Below are positions 35,379 through 47,454 of a DNA stretch of 64,000 nucleotides, piece by piece. This stretch comes from Fictibacillus nanhaiensis (GTDB lineage Bacteria; Bacillota; Bacilli; Bacillales; Fictibacillaceae), in assembly GCF_019801215.1 (NCBI RefSeq), contig NZ_JAHVJO010000001.1, forward strand, positions 992,001 through 1,056,000. Direction: 5' to 3'. How positions within the stretch are numbered: the stretch's first letter is position 1; each line of letters starts with the position of its first letter. Position numbers and translations under genes: made by a program. The notes under the pieces are model-generated. The model searched no databases, was not told where the DNA came from, and saw only the letters and a program-made list of their open reading frames with translations.

Positions 35379-36482
35379 TTACTCTTCATCCTCATCGGAA
35401 TCAAATAAAGAATCGTTAGATGAGCTTGCTGGATCATACGCTCCTGATTCAATCGCATCTGATTCACTTTTAATATCAATCTTCCAACCTGTTAATTTTG
35501 CTGCTAAACGAGCATTTTGTCCGCGTTTTCCGATTGCTAAAGATAACTGGTAATCTGGTACGATAACAGTCGTCATCTTATCTTCTTCATTTACCTGAAC
35601 TTCCAAAACTTTTGCAGGACTTAAAGAGTTGGCAACATAGACAACCGGGTCTTCACTCCAACGGACAATATCGATCTTCTCACCATTTAATTCGTTTACG
35701 ATCGTTTGTACACGAGCACCTTTTTGGCCAACGCATGAACCTACAGGATCAACTTCAGGATCTGCGGCATGAACAGCAATTTTTGATCTGTCACCTGCTT
35801 CACGAGCAATGGACTTAATCTCAACTGTACCATCATATATTTCAGGTACTTCAAGTTCGAAAAGACGCTTTAATAGTCCAGGATGTGTCCGTGAAACTAA
35901 AATCTGTGGTCCCTTAGTCGTTTTTTCTACTTTTGTGATATATACCTTTATACGGTCATTCGTCTGATGAGTTTCACCAGGCATCTGTTCTGCTGCAGGC
36001 AATAGTGCTTCAACACGCCCAAGACTGACATAGATGTAACGGTGGTCTTGTCGTTGCACGATTCCTGTGATAATATCTTCTTCACGATCGATGAATTCTG
36101 AGAAAATAATTCCGCGTTCTGCTTCTCGAACTCGTTGTGTAACAACTTGCTTTGCAGTTTGTGCGGCAATGCGTCCAAAATCCTTTGGAGTTACTTCTTC
36201 TTCTACTACATCATCAAGCTCATATCCTGGATTAACAGCTTGTGCCTCAGAAACTGAAATTTCTTGACGATCATCTTCAACTTCAGCAACAACGGTTTTT
36301 CTTGAAAATACTCTGATACTTCCCGTATCACGGTTAAAATCAACACGAACATTCTGTGCTTGGTGAAAGTTACGCTTATATGCCGAAATAAGGGCTGCTT
36401 CAATCGCCTCAATAATTACGTCTTTGCTAATCCCTTTTTCTTTTTCTAACAATGTGAGTGCATCTAACAGCTCGGTACTCAT
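35379..36482 (-). CDS. nusA: Transcription termination/antitermination protein NusA
   Basis: NusA binds RNA polymerase and nascent RNA and promotes pausing and hairpin-dependent termination. The protein has an N-terminal polymerase-binding domain (residues 1-125), an S1 domain (about 130-200) and two KH domains (about 200-345, with GSCVGQKGARVQ and LAIGKRGQNARLAAKLTGW). A short acidic tail follows. It lacks the acidic C-terminal repeats of enterobacterial NusA, as usual in Firmicutes. ATG at 36482 is chosen because AGAGGGGAG precedes it. Confidence 0.97.
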   Translation of the reverse strand: MSTELLDALTLLEKEKGISKDVIIEAIEAALISAYKRNFHQAQNVRVDFNRDTGSIRVFSRKTVVAEVEDDRQEISVSEAQAVNPGYELDDVVEEEVTPKDFGRIAAQTAKQVVTQRVREAERGIIFSEFIDREEDIITGIVQRQDHRYIYVSLGRVEALLPAAEQMPGETHQTNDRIKVYITKVEKTTKGPQILVSRTHPGLLKRLFELEVPEIYDGTVEIKSIAREAGDRSKIAVHAADPEVDPVGSCVGQKGARVQTIVNELNGEKIDIVRWSEDPVVYVANSLSPAKVLEVQVNEEDKMTTVIVPDYQLSLAIGKRGQNARLAAKLTGWKIDIKSESDAIESGAYDPASSSNDSLFDSDEDEE

Positions 36483-36502
36483 TTTTCTACTCCCCTCTTT
36501 CA

Positions 36503-36973
36503 TTAAAAAACAACTGCAAGACGGGCATTTGCCACTTTTTTGTATGGCAATTCTACCTTTTTGACTTGCGTTTTTACTCTAATTTCCATGAACAGCGTTT
36601 CACCGTCAAAGTCTTTTAAAAGTCCTTCATATACTTTTTCCCCATTAATAGGCTCATAAAGTTTTACGTTCACATTTTTGCCAATCGCGTTTTTAACGTC
36701 TTCAGACTTCTTTAGAGGTCTCTCCACACCAGGAGAAGATACTTCTAAAAAGTAGGGCTGTTCGATCGGATCAAGTTCATCTAACTTTTCACTCAACTGT
36801 TCACTGACTGTCCCGCATTCTTCAATATCAACTCCACCTGTGGAATCAATATATACGCGAAGGAACCAGTTTTTACCTTCTTTAACAAATTCAACATCAA
36901 CAAGTTCAAGTCCTAGTTTTTCAACGATAGGGGTTACAAGCTCGGTCGCGAGCTCAGTAATCTTTTGACTCAT
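36503..36973 (-). CDS. rimP: Ribosome maturation factor RimP
   Basis: RimP assists assembly of the 30S subunit. The 156-residue protein has the conserved [37 protein letters not shown] and [17 protein letters not shown] segments and a C-terminal SH3-like domain. It is the first gene of the rimP-nusA-ylxR-ylxQ-infB-ylxP-rbfA operon, a nearly universal bacterial order. Confidence 0.97.
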   Translation of the reverse strand: MSQKITELATELVTPIVEKLGLELVDVEFVKEGKNWFLRVYIDSTGGVDIEECGTVSEQLSEKLDELDPIEQPYFLEVSSPGVERPLKKSEDVKNAIGKNVNVKLYEPINGEKVYEGLLKDFDGETLFMEIRVKTQVKKVELPYKKVANARLAVVF

Positions 36974-37011
36974 AGCTGCCCTCCTTCTGGCTGAATGACC
37001 TTAAAACGGAA

Positions 37012-37039
37012 CGAAAGAGTGGGGAGCCCCACTCTTTCG
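37012..37039 (-). terminator. Very strong hairpin between polC and rimP
   Basis: A perfect 13-bp stem CGAAAGAGTGGGG/CCCCACTCTTTCG with a 2-base turn lies 90 bases after the polC stop and 39 bases before rimP. The minus-strand sequence behind it is TTCCGTTTT, an interrupted U-tract. It may be a weak terminator or an RNA-processing/stability element at the polC-rimP boundary. Confidence 0.55.
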
Positions 37040-37128
37040 CCGACAGTTATTCATTCAACAGTATTTCCAAAAATACTATACCATAACCAATAAAATACTG
37101 CAACTTTCAGGAGGCTTTCAGCCCGCCA

Positions 37129-40100
37129 TTAAAAGAGGGAGAGCTGATTTGCGTCTGGTAATCCCTCTAGACAACCTTGGTCGTCCAAATACTCGATAAT
37201 GGTCTTCGATAATTTAGCTCGCTGCTGTAAATCCTCCTTGGAAAGAAACTCGCCTTCTTCTCTAGCTCTTACAATATTAAGTGCGGCATTCGTACCTAGG
37301 CCAGCAATCGAATTAAATGGCGGAATTAACGTGTCGCCTTCCACAAGAAAATCAGTAGCACTTGAGCGATATAAATCTATCTTCTGAAACGACAAACCTC
37401 TTTCACACATCTCGAGTGCCAGTTCGAGTACGGTTTGCAGATTCTTTTCTTTAGTGGATGCATCAAGTCCTTTTGCAGATATCTCTTCAATCTTAGTACG
37501 AAGCGCTTTAGAACCTCGAACCATAGATTCTACGTCAAAGTCATCTGCTCGAACCGTAAAGTAAGCTGCATAAAACCAAATTGGATAATGAACTTTAAAA
37601 TAAGCAATCCTCACTGCCATTAAAACGTAAGCGGCAGCATGGGCTTTGGGGAACATGTACTTGATCTTCAAACATGAGCCAATATACCAGTCTGGTACAT
37701 CATTGTTCTTCATTTCTTCGATCCACTCATCAGGAAGCCCTTTTCCTTTTCGCACACTTTCCATAATCTTAAATGCAAGCGAAGGCTCAAGTCCTTTGTA
37801 GATGAGGTAAACCATAATATCATCACGGCAGCCAATAACGTCTTTTAACACACAAGTGCCATTTGCAATAAGTTCATTAGCGTTATTCAGCCATACATCC
37901 GTTCCGTGTGATAAACCTGATATTTGTACGAGTTCTGAGAAAGTGCTAGGCTTTGTCTCTTCTAGCATCTGCCTTACGAACTTTGTACCAAATTCGGGTA
38001 TTCCGAGCGTACCCGTTTTACACATAATCTGTTCGTCTGTGACACCTAACACTTCCGGACCTGAAAATATTTTCATTACTTCTGGATCAGATGCTGGGAT
38101 CGTTTTAGGATCGATTCCGCTTAAATCTTGTAACATGCGAATGACTGTTGGATCATCGTGACCTAAAATATCTAGTTTCAGCAAGTTATCATGAATTGAA
38201 TGAAAATCAAAATGTGTCGTTTTCCATTCAGATCCGCTATCATCTGCGGGGAATTGAACAGGACAAAAATCATAAATATCCATATAATCAGGAACTACTA
38301 TTATTCCTCCTGGATGCTGTCCAGATGTCCGTTTCACCCCAGTACAACCTGAAACTAACCGGTCAACTTCAGCAGAACGAATCGTTAAATTATGATCCCC
38401 TGCATAACCTTTTACATAACCGTATGCCGTTTTTTCGGCAACCGTTCCAATCGTACCTGCTCGATACACATAATCTTCACCAAAGAGTTCCTTCGTATAA
38501 TTATGTGCTCTCGGTTGATATTCTCCAGAGAAGTTTAAGTCGATATCAGGGACTTTATCTCCTTTAAAACCAAGGAATGTTTCAAAAGGAATGTCTTGTC
38601 CATCTTTTATATACAGAACTTCACATGCAGGACATTCTTTATCTGGAAGGTCAAATCCTGATCCAACTGAACCATCATTAAAGAAATGAGATTCTTTACA
38701 ACTTGGACAAACATAGTGTGGCGGGAGAGGGTTCACCTCCGTTATCTCTGTCATCGTCGCAACGAATGAAGAACCTACGGAACCACGTGATCCTACCAAG
38801 TAACCATCTATCAGTGATTTTTTAACAAGTTTATGAGAGATCAAATAGATAACAGCAAAACCGTGGCCGATGATGCTAGTTAATTCTTTTTCAAGTCTTT
38901 TTTCTACTAGATCAGGCAGATTCTCTCCGTAAATACTTCTTGCCCGGTTATAACTCATGGAACGGACTTCCTCATCCGCTCCCTCAATCTTTGGTGTGTA
39001 CAGGTCGTCCGGTATCGGTTTAATGTCTGCTATGGAATCGGCAATCTTCCTTGTGTTCTCACACACCACTTTTTTTGCTGTTTCTTCACCTAAAAATGAG
39101 AATAAATCCAACATTTCATCTGTCGTTCTAAAATGAACTTCTGGCAACGTTTGTCTATTGAGCGGATTTGCACCGCCTTGAGAAGAAATCAATATTTTAC
39201 GATAAATCGCATCTTCAGGGTTCAAATAATGAACATTACCGGTAGCTACGACTGGCTTGTTCAGCTTTTCTCCAAGGTTTACGATATTTGTGAGAATGTC
39301 TCTTAAGTTCATTTCATCTTGAACAAGTTCTCTTTCGATCAAATGAAAATAGTTGCTAGGCGGCTGGATCTCTAAATAGTCGTAGAAAGAAGCGATCTTT
39401 TCAACCTCTTCAATCGGCTTCTGCATCATCCCTTCAAAAACTTCACCTTTATCACAAGCTGATCCGACTAGTATTCCTTCTCGATACTTACTTAATCTTG
39501 AACGAGGGATACGTGGCGTTCTGTAAAAATAAGAAAGATGAGATTCTGATACAAGTCTGTATAAATTCTTAAGTCCTTCTTGAGTAGCAGCAAGCAGCGT
39601 ACAATGGAACGGACGTGACCGCTGAAAACCGCCTTGACCCATATTATCGTTTAAACGGTCATGATCATATATTTCTTTTTCAAACGTCTCTTTTAATAAT
39701 TTCCATAATAGATATGCAGTTGCTTCTGCATCGTAAATAGCTCTGTGATGCTGAACCAGCTCGATATCAAATCGTTTACAAAGTGTGTTCAGTCTATGAT
39801 TCTTCAATTGAGGCAGCAAGAACCGTGCAAGTTCTAGAGTATCGATAACTGGATTTGTTGCTTCACCTAATCCGATCTTTCTTAAGCCTTCATTTAAGAA
39901 TCCCATATCAAAGCTCGCGTTGTGCGCGACTAATATATCATCCGCCATAAAACGATGGAAATTACGGATAACTTCTTCTATTTCAGGTGCATTCTCTACC
40001 ATGTCATCTGTAATACCTGTTAACTCTATCGTTGTCTGTGACAAAGATTCATGCGGGTTCACAAAAGATTCGAAGCGATCAACGATCTCACCGCCTCTAA

Positions 40101-41433
40101 TCTTAACTGCAGCAAGTTCAATGATTTTATTATAAACGGCTGACAAACCAGTCGTTTCAACGTCAAAAACGACATATGTTTCGTCTGTTAATTTTCTTGG
40201 GGCTTCATTGTAGGCAATGGGAACACCATCATCTACTAAATACGCCTCTAGTCCGTATAGGATCTTTATATCGTTTTTCTTTCCTGCTGAGTATGCTTCA
40301 GGGAATGATTGTACTCCCGCGTGATCCGTAATAGCGATTGCGGGGTGACCCCATTTCTTTGCTTGACTGACGAGTGATGATACTGAGGATACTGCATCCA
40401 TCTGACTCATTGGTGTATGAAGATGAAGTTCTACACGTTTGTTATCTTCATCAGCCAGGTCTTTTCTCGTTTCGGGTTTAATTTCATTTATATCATTGGC
40501 AATCATCACTAGATCTCTTACGAAAGTATCGTTCTGAATACCTCCGCGAACTTTAAGCCACATACCCTTCTGGATACCTTGAAGAATTGGAATATCTTCT
40601 TTATCACGTGAAAAGATTTTTACTAGCAAAGAATCCGTATAGTCCGTAATCTTAAAGGTTAATAACGTTCGGCCGCTTCGAAGTTCTCTTGCTTCTGAAT
40701 GAAAAACATATCCTTGAATGGTAATTCTTCTCTCTTCATCTTGTATGGTCTGTATTGGAACAGCCTCATCTTTGATGGAGTAACCGATCATGATGTCCGT
40801 TCTTGCAGCAGGAGAATCTCCTCCCCGCTTTGCTGCTTTTTCTTTTTCAACGAGAGCTTCCATTACTTTGTGTTCGTCTTCTTGCTTTTTCTGCTCAATA
40901 AACTTCTGATACTCTTCTTCAGAATGTTTAACCTCTGTTCTCACAAGTACAGAATGAAGACCAAAATTATGAAACACTTCCTTCAAAATCGGAGATAACT
41001 TTCGTTGGACGAGACCTTCTTCAGCATCATTCCGAACGGTGAAACATAAAAAATTGCCATCGACTTTCGGATCTTGTGCAGAAAGCACGTTTGCGAGACT
41101 CGGTCCTGCTTTTTCTAAAAGTTCTTCTTTACAAAGCGGCCAGTATGCTAGGAGTTCATCACTATGAAAATTTTCCGAAGTCTGAATAGAAAAAGAAACT
41201 TTAGCAATATGTTCGAACGTTTTACGAATGCTAGTACTAAACCAGGCATAGCTGTTTATCGAAAGTGGCCGTGTTATCCCTATAGCAAAGTGCCAGCTTC
41301 TGTTCATCTTATCAATTGTAAGTTTTTCTATCGTTCCACCAGAAAAACCTATTTTCATCTCTTCTGGAATTCCGAGCTGTTCTAAGAGTAGTGACAATCT
41401 TTCTTGTCTAATCTGCTGATCATTTCCGCTCAT
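37129..41433 (-). CDS. polC: DNA polymerase III alpha subunit, PolC type
   Basis: PolC is the main replicative polymerase with its own proofreading activity in low-GC Gram-positives. The 1434-residue protein has an N-terminal domain, an OB fold (about residues 237-315) and a PHP domain starting at HLHTPMS (337-343). The PHP domain is split by a DnaQ-like exonuclease (FDVETTGL at 423-430, HNASFD). The polymerase domain contains a zinc module (CPSC and CPAC pairs), [10 protein letters not shown], and the C-terminal helix-hairpin and duplex-binding parts. It lies between proS and rimP, as in B. subtilis. Confidence 0.98.
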   Translation of the reverse strand: MSGNDQQIRQERLSLLLEQLGIPEEMKIGFSGGTIEKLTIDKMNRSWHFAIGITRPLSINSYAWFSTSIRKTFEHIAKVSFSIQTSENFHSDELLAYWPLCKEELLEKAGPSLANVLSAQDPKVDGNFLCFTVRNDAEEGLVQRKLSPILKEVFHNFGLHSVLVRTEVKHSEEEYQKFIEQKKQEDEHKVMEALVEKEKAAKRGGDSPAARTDIMIGYSIKDEAVPIQTIQDEERRITIQGYVFHSEARELRSGRTLLTFKITDYTDSLLVKIFSRDKEDIPILQGIQKGMWLKVRGGIQNDTFVRDLVMIANDINEIKPETRKDLADEDNKRVELHLHTPMSQMDAVSSVSSLVSQAKKWGHPAIAITDHAGVQSFPEAYSAGKKNDIKILYGLEAYLVDDGVPIAYNEAPRKLTDETYVVFDVETTGLSAVYNKIIELAAVKIRGGEIVDRFESFVNPHESLSQTTIELTGITDDMVENAPEIEEVIRNFHRFMADDILVAHNASFDMGFLNEGLRKIGLGEATNPVIDTLELARFLLPQLKNHRLNTLCKRFDIELVQHHRAIYDAEATAYLLWKLLKETFEKEIYDHDRLNDNMGQGGFQRSRPFHCTLLAATQEGLKNLYRLVSESHLSYFYRTPRIPRSRLSKYREGILVGSACDKGEVFEGMMQKPIEEVEKIASFYDYLEIQPPSNYFHLIERELVQDEMNLRDILTNIVNLGEKLNKPVVATGNVHYLNPEDAIYRKILISSQGGANPLNRQTLPEVHFRTTDEMLDLFSFLGEETAKKVVCENTRKIADSIADIKPIPDDLYTPKIEGADEEVRSMSYNRARSIYGENLPDLVEKRLEKELTSIIGHGFAVIYLISHKLVKKSLIDGYLVGSRGSVGSSFVATMTEITEVNPLPPHYVCPSCKESHFFNDGSVGSGFDLPDKECPACEVLYIKDGQDIPFETFLGFKGDKVPDIDLNFSGEYQPRAHNYTKELFGEDYVYRAGTIGTVAEKTAYGYVKGYAGDHNLTIRSAEVDRLVSGCTGVKRTSGQHPGGIIVVPDYMDIYDFCPVQFPADDSGSEWKTTHFDFHSIHDNLLKLDILGHDDPTVIRMLQDLSGIDPKTIPASDPEVMKIFSGPEVLGVTDEQIMCKTGTLGIPEFGTKFVRQMLEETKPSTFSELVQISGLSHGTDVWLNNANELIANGTCVLKDVIGCRDDIMVYLIYKGLEPSLAFKIMESVRKGKGLPDEWIEEMKNNDVPDWYIGSCLKIKYMFPKAHAAAYVLMAVRIAYFKVHYPIWFYAAYFTVRADDFDVESMVRGSKALRTKIEEISAKGLDASTKEKNLQTVLELALEMCERGLSFQKIDLYRSSATDFLVEGDTLIPPFNSIAGLGTNAALNIVRAREEGEFLSKEDLQQRAKLSKTIIEYLDDQGCLEGLPDANQLSLF

Positions 41434-41469
41434 AAGAACCTCCTTTTAAAGGGGTTTATTATCATGTAA

Positions 41470-41504
41470 AAAAGGGAAAGGCACCTCAAAAGTAAGAGGT
41501 ACCT
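41470..41504 (-). terminator. Intrinsic terminator after proS
   Basis: A 9-bp stem AGGTACCTC/GAGGTGCCT (41496-41504 with 41479-41487, one G-U) is followed by TTCCCTTTTTT on the minus strand. It separates proS from polC. Confidence 0.72.
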
Positions 41505-41509
41505 CATCA

Positions 41510-43225
41510 TTAGTTTGCGAGTTTATCCCATTCACGTTTTAAGACACTCTTAAGTTCTGAGACTGATACTTCCATAGATTCACCGCTCTTGCGGATCTTC
41601 ACTTCAACGATTCCTTCTCCCGCTTTCTTTCCTACCATAACGCGGAGAGGAATTCCGATCAGATCACTATCTGTAAATTTAACACCAGCACGCTCTGGTC
41701 GGTCATCATATAAACAATCATAGCCTTCACTTTTTAATTGCTCATATAGTTCATCAGCGACTTCAGCTTGTTCAGCATTTTTGCTGTTTACAGCAAGTAG
41801 ATGAACATCAAATGGTGTTAACGATAAAGGCCAGATCAAACCATTTTCATCGTTATTCTCTTCAGCTACGGCTGCTAAAGTTCGGGATACTCCAATTCCA
41901 TAGCAACCCATAGACATGATTTGATTTTTTCCATTTTCGTCTAAATAAGAAGCTTTCATCGGCTCGCTGTATACTTTTCCTAATTTGAATACATGTCCCA
42001 CTTCGATTCCTTTTGCAAAAACGATCGTACCTTTGCCGTCTGGCGAAAGATCACCATCAACAACAAAACGCAGATCAGCCGTTTCATGCCATGTGAAATC
42101 TCGCTCGCCATTAACGTTAAGATAATGATAGCCTTCTTCATTCGCACCGCATACAGCGTTAGTCATTAACGGCACAGCTTGATCGGCAATAATTTTAACT
42201 TCTTTAGAAACAGCAACAGGTCCAATGGAACCTGGTTTAGTGTTTAACCATTTAACCGTTTCTTCCTCAGTCGCCATCATAACTTCATTTGCAGAAAGCT
42301 CATTTTTTAATTTGATTTCGTTTACTTCATGATCTCCGCGTACAAGAACTAAAACAGGTTGCTCATCAACCATATAGAATAAGGATTTAATAATGGTATG
42401 AGATGGTACTTGTAAATAGTTTGATACTTCTTCAATGTTCTTTGCACCTTTAGTTTCTACTTTTTCTAACTCTAACAACGTTTCAGTTGATATTTCCTTT
42501 GCCGGAAGTACAACCGGAGCCATTTCGATGTTGGCAGCAAAGTCCGAATCTGTAGAATAGGCAATAAGATCTTCTCCAATTTCAGATAAAACCATAAACT
42601 CATGATTGTCTTTTCCGCCAATCGCACCTGAATCCGCAAGAACTGCACGGAAGTTTAAGTTACAACGGCTGAAAATGGCTGAATAAGCATCCTTCATTCT
42701 TTCATACGTAGCATCTAGGCTCTCTTGTTTATCATGGAAAGAATAAGCATCCTTCATAATAAACTCACGCCCTCTTAAAAGTCCAAATCGTGGACGCTTT
42801 TCATCTCTGAACTTCGTCTGTATCTGATAGAGGTTTAAAGGAAGCTTTTTATAAGACTTTACTTCATCACGAATGATACTTGTAATTACTTCTTCATGAG
42901 TAGCACCAAGTGCAAAATCACGCTCATGACGATCTTTTAACCTCATCAGTTCTGGGCCGTAGCTATACCATCTTCCACTTTCCTGCCACAGCTCTGCAAG
43001 CTGCAGGGCTGGCATCATCATTTCCTGTGAGCCAGCACGGTTCATTTCTTCACGTACAATATTTTCTATTTTATGAAGAACTTTTTTCCCGAGGGGTAAA
43101 AATGAATAGATCCCCGCTGCATTTTGTCTAATAAATCCAGCTCTTAAAAGCAGTTGATGACTTTTTACATCTGCATCTGCTGGTACTTCCCTAAGTGTTG
43201 GCAAAAACAACTGGCTTTGTCTCAT
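41510..43225 (-). CDS. proS: Prolyl-tRNA synthetase, bacterial type
   Basis: This class II aminoacyl-tRNA synthetase charges tRNA-Pro. At 571 residues it is the long bacterial form. The catalytic core has motif 2 [21 protein letters not shown] and motif 3 [15 protein letters not shown] YbaK-like editing insertion lies at about 220-410, which removes mischarged alanine in this family. The C-terminal anticodon-binding domain follows (about 470-570). The 26-base gap after rasP leaves no room for a T-box leader. Confidence 0.97.
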   Translation of the reverse strand: MRQSQLFLPTLREVPADADVKSHQLLLRAGFIRQNAAGIYSFLPLGKKVLHKIENIVREEMNRAGSQEMMMPALQLAELWQESGRWYSYGPELMRLKDRHERDFALGATHEEVITSIIRDEVKSYKKLPLNLYQIQTKFRDEKRPRFGLLRGREFIMKDAYSFHDKQESLDATYERMKDAYSAIFSRCNLNFRAVLADSGAIGGKDNHEFMVLSEIGEDLIAYSTDSDFAANIEMAPVVLPAKEISTETLLELEKVETKGAKNIEEVSNYLQVPSHTIIKSLFYMVDEQPVLVLVRGDHEVNEIKLKNELSANEVMMATEEETVKWLNTKPGSIGPVAVSKEVKIIADQAVPLMTNAVCGANEEGYHYLNVNGERDFTWHETADLRFVVDGDLSPDGKGTIVFAKGIEVGHVFKLGKVYSEPMKASYLDENGKNQIMSMGCYGIGVSRTLAAVAEENNDENGLIWPLSLTPFDVHLLAVNSKNAEQAEVADELYEQLKSEGYDCLYDDRPERAGVKFTDSDLIGIPLRVMVGKKAGEGIVEVKIRKSGESMEVSVSELKSVLKREWDKLAN

Positions 43226-43251
43226 AATCTCTTCTCCTCAAAATCCCTATA

Positions 43252-44520
43252 TTAACTAAGAAATATTTTCTGAATGTCATTCCATGTTACAACTAGCATC
43301 AATAGCATCAAAAACGCAAATCCGATAAAGTGGACCAATCCTTCTTTTTGAGGATCGATCGGTTTCCCTCTTAAAGCTTCTACACCTAAGAAAAGCAGTC
43401 TTCCCCCATCAAGTGCTGGCAGAGGCAACAAATTAAAGATACCTAAGTTAATACTAAGGATTGCCGCCCATTGCAACAGCATATAAACACCTGCTTTAGC
43501 CGCCTGATCTGTATATTCATAAATCCCAAGTGGTCCAGAAAGCTGGTCGATCCCGTGTTGACCTGTTACGAGCTGACCGATGCCTGTAAAAATAGCAGTT
43601 GTCATAAACCAGGTTTGTTTTGCACCGTATTCAAGTGACCCCAAAAACGATGATTCAGTGAACGGATGGGCACCAATAAAGCCTTCATTTTGCTCTTGTG
43701 CCCCTTTTCTGGAACCTAGCGTGATCGGTACTACTTGCTCTTTACCGTCTCTATTGATCGTAAACATTAATTTTTCACCAGGATTTTGCTGAATAACGGA
43801 AACGAGTTCTTTCCAGTCATCCATTTTTTCTCCTTGAACAGCTATAATCTTATCACCTTTTTGTAGACCTGCTTTATCAGCCGCCGCACCTTCTTGGAGT
43901 GTACCTAGCCTTGATTCATTCGTAGGGATCCCTTGCATAATAGAAAACGCTACAAGAATGATGAACGCCAGCAAGAAGTTCATTAAGGGACCTGCAAAAA
44001 TAGCTAATGTTCTCTGCATGATCGTCTTAGATCCAAACTGACGATTGTAAGGAGCAATCTGCATTTCTTGATGATCGGCAACAAATAAAGCATCTTCTTT
44101 TACAGGATAGGACTCTGACCCAGTTTCTTCATTTTCGAATCCTGTTATTAATAATTCATGCTCCAAATCTGCCTTTTCAATCGTAATCGTTTTTTGAACG
44201 GGATATTTTTCCCGGTGATTTACGATAATCTTTTCTACTTCGTTAGCATCGTTGAAAATCAATCCAACTCTGTGACCTGCCTTAAGCTCGATGCCTTCAG
44301 GGTCCTCACCAGCCATTCGAACGAATCCGCCGAGCGGCAAAAGTCGAATCGTATAAACTGTTTCCCCTTTTTTAAAGGCAAACACTTTCGGGCCAAATCC
44401 GATTGCAAATTCGCGGCATAATATACCTGCACGTTTTGCCAGCATGAGATGTCCTAGTTCGTGAAAGAAAATTAAAGCCCCTAAAATGATGATAATGGCT
44501 ATCACAGTGTTCATTTCCAT
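43252..44520 (-). CDS. rasP: RasP/RseP site-2 intramembrane protease
   Basis: RasP is a zinc metalloprotease that cleaves transmembrane segments, including anti-sigma factor remnants (RsiW in B. subtilis) and signal peptides. The metal motif HELGH lies at residues 20-24 in the first membrane helix, with FNLLPLPALDGGRLL near the C-terminus. A PDZ domain lies between (about 205-280, PTNESRLGTLQEGAAADKAG). The start codon shares one base with the dxr stop (TAATG), giving translational coupling. Confidence 0.96.
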   Translation of the reverse strand: MEMNTVIAIIIILGALIFFHELGHLMLAKRAGILCREFAIGFGPKVFAFKKGETVYTIRLLPLGGFVRMAGEDPEGIELKAGHRVGLIFNDANEVEKIIVNHREKYPVQKTITIEKADLEHELLITGFENEETGSESYPVKEDALFVADHQEMQIAPYNRQFGSKTIMQRTLAIFAGPLMNFLLAFIILVAFSIMQGIPTNESRLGTLQEGAAADKAGLQKGDKIIAVQGEKMDDWKELVSVIQQNPGEKLMFTINRDGKEQVVPITLGSRKGAQEQNEGFIGAHPFTESSFLGSLEYGAKQTWFMTTAIFTGIGQLVTGQHGIDQLSGPLGIYEYTDQAAKAGVYMLLQWAAILSINLGIFNLLPLPALDGGRLLFLGVEALRGKPIDPQKEGLVHFIGFAFLMLLMLVVTWNDIQKIFLS

Positions 44521-45677
44521 TACCTGCCTTTGTTTAGTAGTGACTCTACAAATTGTCGAGTCCTCTGATCGGTTTCTTGTATAGCACCCAGTTCAGGATT
44601 GCTAACATTTACTGCCTGAAGCATCGCTTGTTCAATCATTTCTTCTATTTCCAGAAATGTAATCTTTCCATCTAAAAACAATTCTACTGCTTTTTCATTT
44701 GCTGCATTCAATACTGCAGGCATCAAACCGCCCATCTCACCAGCATCGAACGCAAGTTTAAGACATCTGAATCGGTCGTAATCCATCTTTTGAAAATGGA
44801 GTTTGCCAACTTCCCATAAGTTTAACCTTTTCCCGTTTATCAATTCAAGTCTTTGGGGATATGTTAGTGCATATTGGATCGGCACACGCATATCAGGTTG
44901 TCCAAGATGAGCAATGATGCTTGTATCAGCAAACTCTACCATAGAGTGTATGATGCTTTCCTTATGTAAAATGACGTCTATTTTTGAATAATCGAATGAA
45001 AACAACCAATGTGCTTCTATAACTTCTAATCCTTTATTCATCATTGTTGCTGAATCAATGGTAATCTTTGCTCCCATTGACCAGTTCGGATGGTTTAAAG
45101 CCTCTTTAACTGTTACATTCTTAAGTTCTTCACGCGTTCTATCCCGAAAGCTTCCGCCAGATGCGGTTAAAATTAATTTTTCGACTTCATCAACGGCTTC
45201 ACCGTTTAAACATTGAAATATAGCTGAATGTTCAGAGTCAACTGGCAAAATAGTAACATTGTGTTTTTTTGCTTCTCTCATCACAATGTGACCTGCGGTT
45301 ACAAGGGTTTCTTTATTGGCTAGAGCAATTGTTTTCTTAGCTTCAATCGCCTTTAGCGTAGGAAGAAGCCCTACACTTCCTATAACTGCATTAACTAAAA
45401 TTGAAGCTTTTGTGGAAACTGCCGCTTCAATAAGTCCATCCATCCCGAAGACAATTTTTGTGTTAGTACTTACTTTGGACTGTAAAGCTGCTGCATCTTC
45501 TTCATTCTGTACTGCACAGATTTCAGGGTTGAACTTATGAATAATATGTTGTGCAGCTTCAATATTTCGTCCAACCGACATCGCACTCAATTTAAACTGA
45601 TATGGATGAGAAGCAATCACATCAAGAGTCTGCTGGCCAATTGAACCTGTTGCTCCTAATAAACTGACAAACTTCAT
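44520..45677 (-). CDS. dxr: 1-deoxy-D-xylulose-5-phosphate reductoisomerase
   Basis: Dxr converts DXP to MEP with NADPH in the non-mevalonate isoprenoid pathway. It has the N-terminal nucleotide motif LLGATGSIG (6-14), [15 protein letters not shown], and the metal/substrate residues in [13 protein letters not shown] and [10 protein letters not shown]. At 385 residues it is complete. Its product feeds the undecaprenyl synthesis carried out by the nearby UppS. Confidence 0.97.
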   Translation of the reverse strand: MKFVSLLGATGSIGQQTLDVIASHPYQFKLSAMSVGRNIEAAQHIIHKFNPEICAVQNEEDAAALQSKVSTNTKIVFGMDGLIEAAVSTKASILVNAVIGSVGLLPTLKAIEAKKTIALANKETLVTAGHIVMREAKKHNVTILPVDSEHSAIFQCLNGEAVDEVEKLILTASGGSFRDRTREELKNVTVKEALNHPNWSMGAKITIDSATMMNKGLEVIEAHWLFSFDYSKIDVILHKESIIHSMVEFADTSIIAHLGQPDMRVPIQYALTYPQRLELINGKRLNLWEVGKLHFQKMDYDRFRCLKLAFDAGEMGGLMPAVLNAANEKAVELFLDGKITFLEIEEMIEQAMLQAVNVSNPELGAIQETDQRTRQFVESLLNKGR

Positions 45678-45693
45678 ACAATTCCTCCTACTA

Positions 45694-46482
45694 TTATCCT
45701 AACAAGTGGAGCACGTGAAGCAATGGCAATACGAATAATGCACTATCAAGCCTATCAAGGATACCACCATGACCCGGGAGAAGAACCCCTGAATCTTTCA
45801 CATGATAAATTCGTTTAAACGCAGATTCAGCTAGATCGCCTATTTGACCAAATACACCCACTAACACCGATATGATCAGGATAGTTATTAAAGATAAATC
45901 AACAAAACTTGTAACATAACAAATAATAGCCACGACAATACTGAAGAAAATGCCTCCAACTGCCCCTTCGATTGTTTTGTTAGGTGATATGACCGGCCAT
46001 AATTTACGCTTGCCCATTGACTTTCCAACGAAATAAGCGCCCGAATCTGTAGCCCAAATCATAAACAAGATAAAGAATAATAGCTGTATTCCATCTTCTA
46101 GAATTCGAGTCTCTACTAAATAGTAAAAACCGAAACCTACATAGATCGAACTAAACAGAATAAAAGAAATGTGATTATAGTCTGTTTCATTTTTCTTCAC
46201 TACCGTTACAACAAGCAACAAGAGAACCGCAAGAATAATGGCATCCGTTTTAGTAAAGGGTGCCAGAACATCCATCCAAGAGTCTTGTAATGCCAACACG
46301 ATCGCTAAACCGTATCCAATGAGTCCAATAAAAGAACGCTGCATCCCTTTCATACGTAAAAGCTCGTACATACCGATACCAGCAAGCAACAGAATCAGTA
46401 TAGAAAATGGCCAGCTTCCATAAAGGGTAATCCCTATAAATAAAACGGCTGCGATTACACCTGTTATAATACGTTGTTTCAT
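45694..46482 (-). CDS. cdsA: Phosphatidate cytidylyltransferase (CDP-diacylglycerol synthase)
   Basis: CdsA makes CDP-diacylglycerol from phosphatidate and CTP, the substrate for PgsA encoded at the left of the window. It is a very hydrophobic 262-residue protein with about seven to eight membrane segments. The C-terminal signature contains [20 protein letters not shown] followed by [13 protein letters not shown]. Confidence 0.96.
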   Translation of the reverse strand: MKQRIITGVIAAVLFIGITLYGSWPFSILILLLAGIGMYELLRMKGMQRSFIGLIGYGLAIVLALQDSWMDVLAPFTKTDAIILAVLLLLVVTVVKKNETDYNHISFILFSSIYVGFGFYYLVETRILEDGIQLLFFILFMIWATDSGAYFVGKSMGKRKLWPVISPNKTIEGAVGGIFFSIVVAIICYVTSFVDLSLITILIISVLVGVFGQIGDLAESAFKRIYHVKDSGVLLPGHGGILDRLDSALFVLPLLHVLHLLG

Positions 46483-46495
46483 AAGTCCTCCTTAA

Positions 46496-47251
46496 TCATA
46501 CCCCACCGTATCTTCTTCCGCGTTGCGCGAACTGAGATACAGCTTCACGTAAATGGTTCTCTGAAAAATCTGGCCAATAAACATCAGTGAACCAAAATTC
46601 AGAATAAGCAAGTTGCCAGAGCATAAAGTTGCTCAATCGCACTTCACCACTCGTACGAATTAGAAGATCAGGGTCCTTTAACCCATGAGTCATAAGATGT
46701 TCTTCTATCGTTGACTCCTTGATCTGAGATGGGTCGAGCGTTCCGTTCTTAATTTCTGCTGCAATAGATTTAACGGCAGAAGTCATCTCATCTCTGCTTC
46801 CATAGTTAAGTGCAAAATTTAGAATCATACCGCTATTGTTTTTCGTTTGTTCAATCGCTTGGTCAACCGCCTTAATCGTATGAAGCGGCAATAGCTCTTT
46901 TTTACCCATTATGCGCACTTGAACGTTCTCTTTAATCAGATCAGGGAGAAATGTACTTAAAAATTCACCTGGAAGCTTCATAAGAAAATCAACTTCTTCA
47001 CGCGGTCTTTTCCAATTTTCAGTAGAAAAAGCATACAAGGTGAGTACTTTAATTCCGATAAAGTTCGACTCTTTTACAATCTTCCGGACAGTTTTCATTC
47101 CTTCGTGATGACCTGCTATCCGCGGCAGGGCTCTTTTTTTAGCCCAGCGGCCATTTCCATCCATAATAATTGCCACATGGGATGGAATATTATCGTCAAG
47201 ATCTATTTTATGTTCCTGACTTTTTTTTCTAAAGAATAGCTTGTCAAGCAT
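46496..47251 (-). CDS. uppS: Undecaprenyl pyrophosphate synthase
   Basis: UppS condenses isopentenyl pyrophosphate units onto farnesyl pyrophosphate to form the C55 carrier used for wall synthesis. The active-site motif AIIMDGNGRWAKKR is present with catalytic Asp at residue 31. RTSGEVRLSNFMLWQLAYSE and FTDVYWPDF follow. The frame extends to 47305, but GGAGG lies 7 bases before ATG 47251, giving 251 residues, the usual length. The N-terminal 20 residues form a basic extension. Confidence 0.96.
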   Translation of the reverse strand: MLDKLFFRKKSQEHKIDLDDNIPSHVAIIMDGNGRWAKKRALPRIAGHHEGMKTVRKIVKESNFIGIKVLTLYAFSTENWKRPREEVDFLMKLPGEFLSTFLPDLIKENVQVRIMGKKELLPLHTIKAVDQAIEQTKNNSGMILNFALNYGSRDEMTSAVKSIAAEIKNGTLDPSQIKESTIEEHLMTHGLKDPDLLIRTSGEVRLSNFMLWQLAYSEFWFTDVYWPDFSENHLREAVSQFAQRGRRYGGV

Positions 47252-47395
47252 GTATAAGCCTCCATCTTCCAGACTTAATAAAGAAAACCCATTACTTTTT
47301 ATCATCCATTCAAATCACTAGGCGTTTTCCTTATTCTGTCGACTTCAACTTGGGAAACAGCAAATAGACTACGTTTGTATACCAAGTGATAGTGT

Positions 47396-47430
47396 CTAAT
47401 AAAAAAGCCCCCTTTAAAGAGGGCTTTTTT
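47396..47430 (-). terminator. Intrinsic terminator after frr
   Basis: A long stem (47401-47415 with 47416-47430) is fully paired in the minus-strand RNA through one U-G wobble. It has A/T runs on both sides. On the plus strand this wobble would be an A-C mismatch. Confidence 0.82.
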
Positions 47431-47454
47431 TATTTAATTGTACATGGAAAAGCA

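Noticed and set aside
43226-43251. T-box leader before proS
   Set aside because: Only 26 bases separate rasP and proS, so no T-box can fit.
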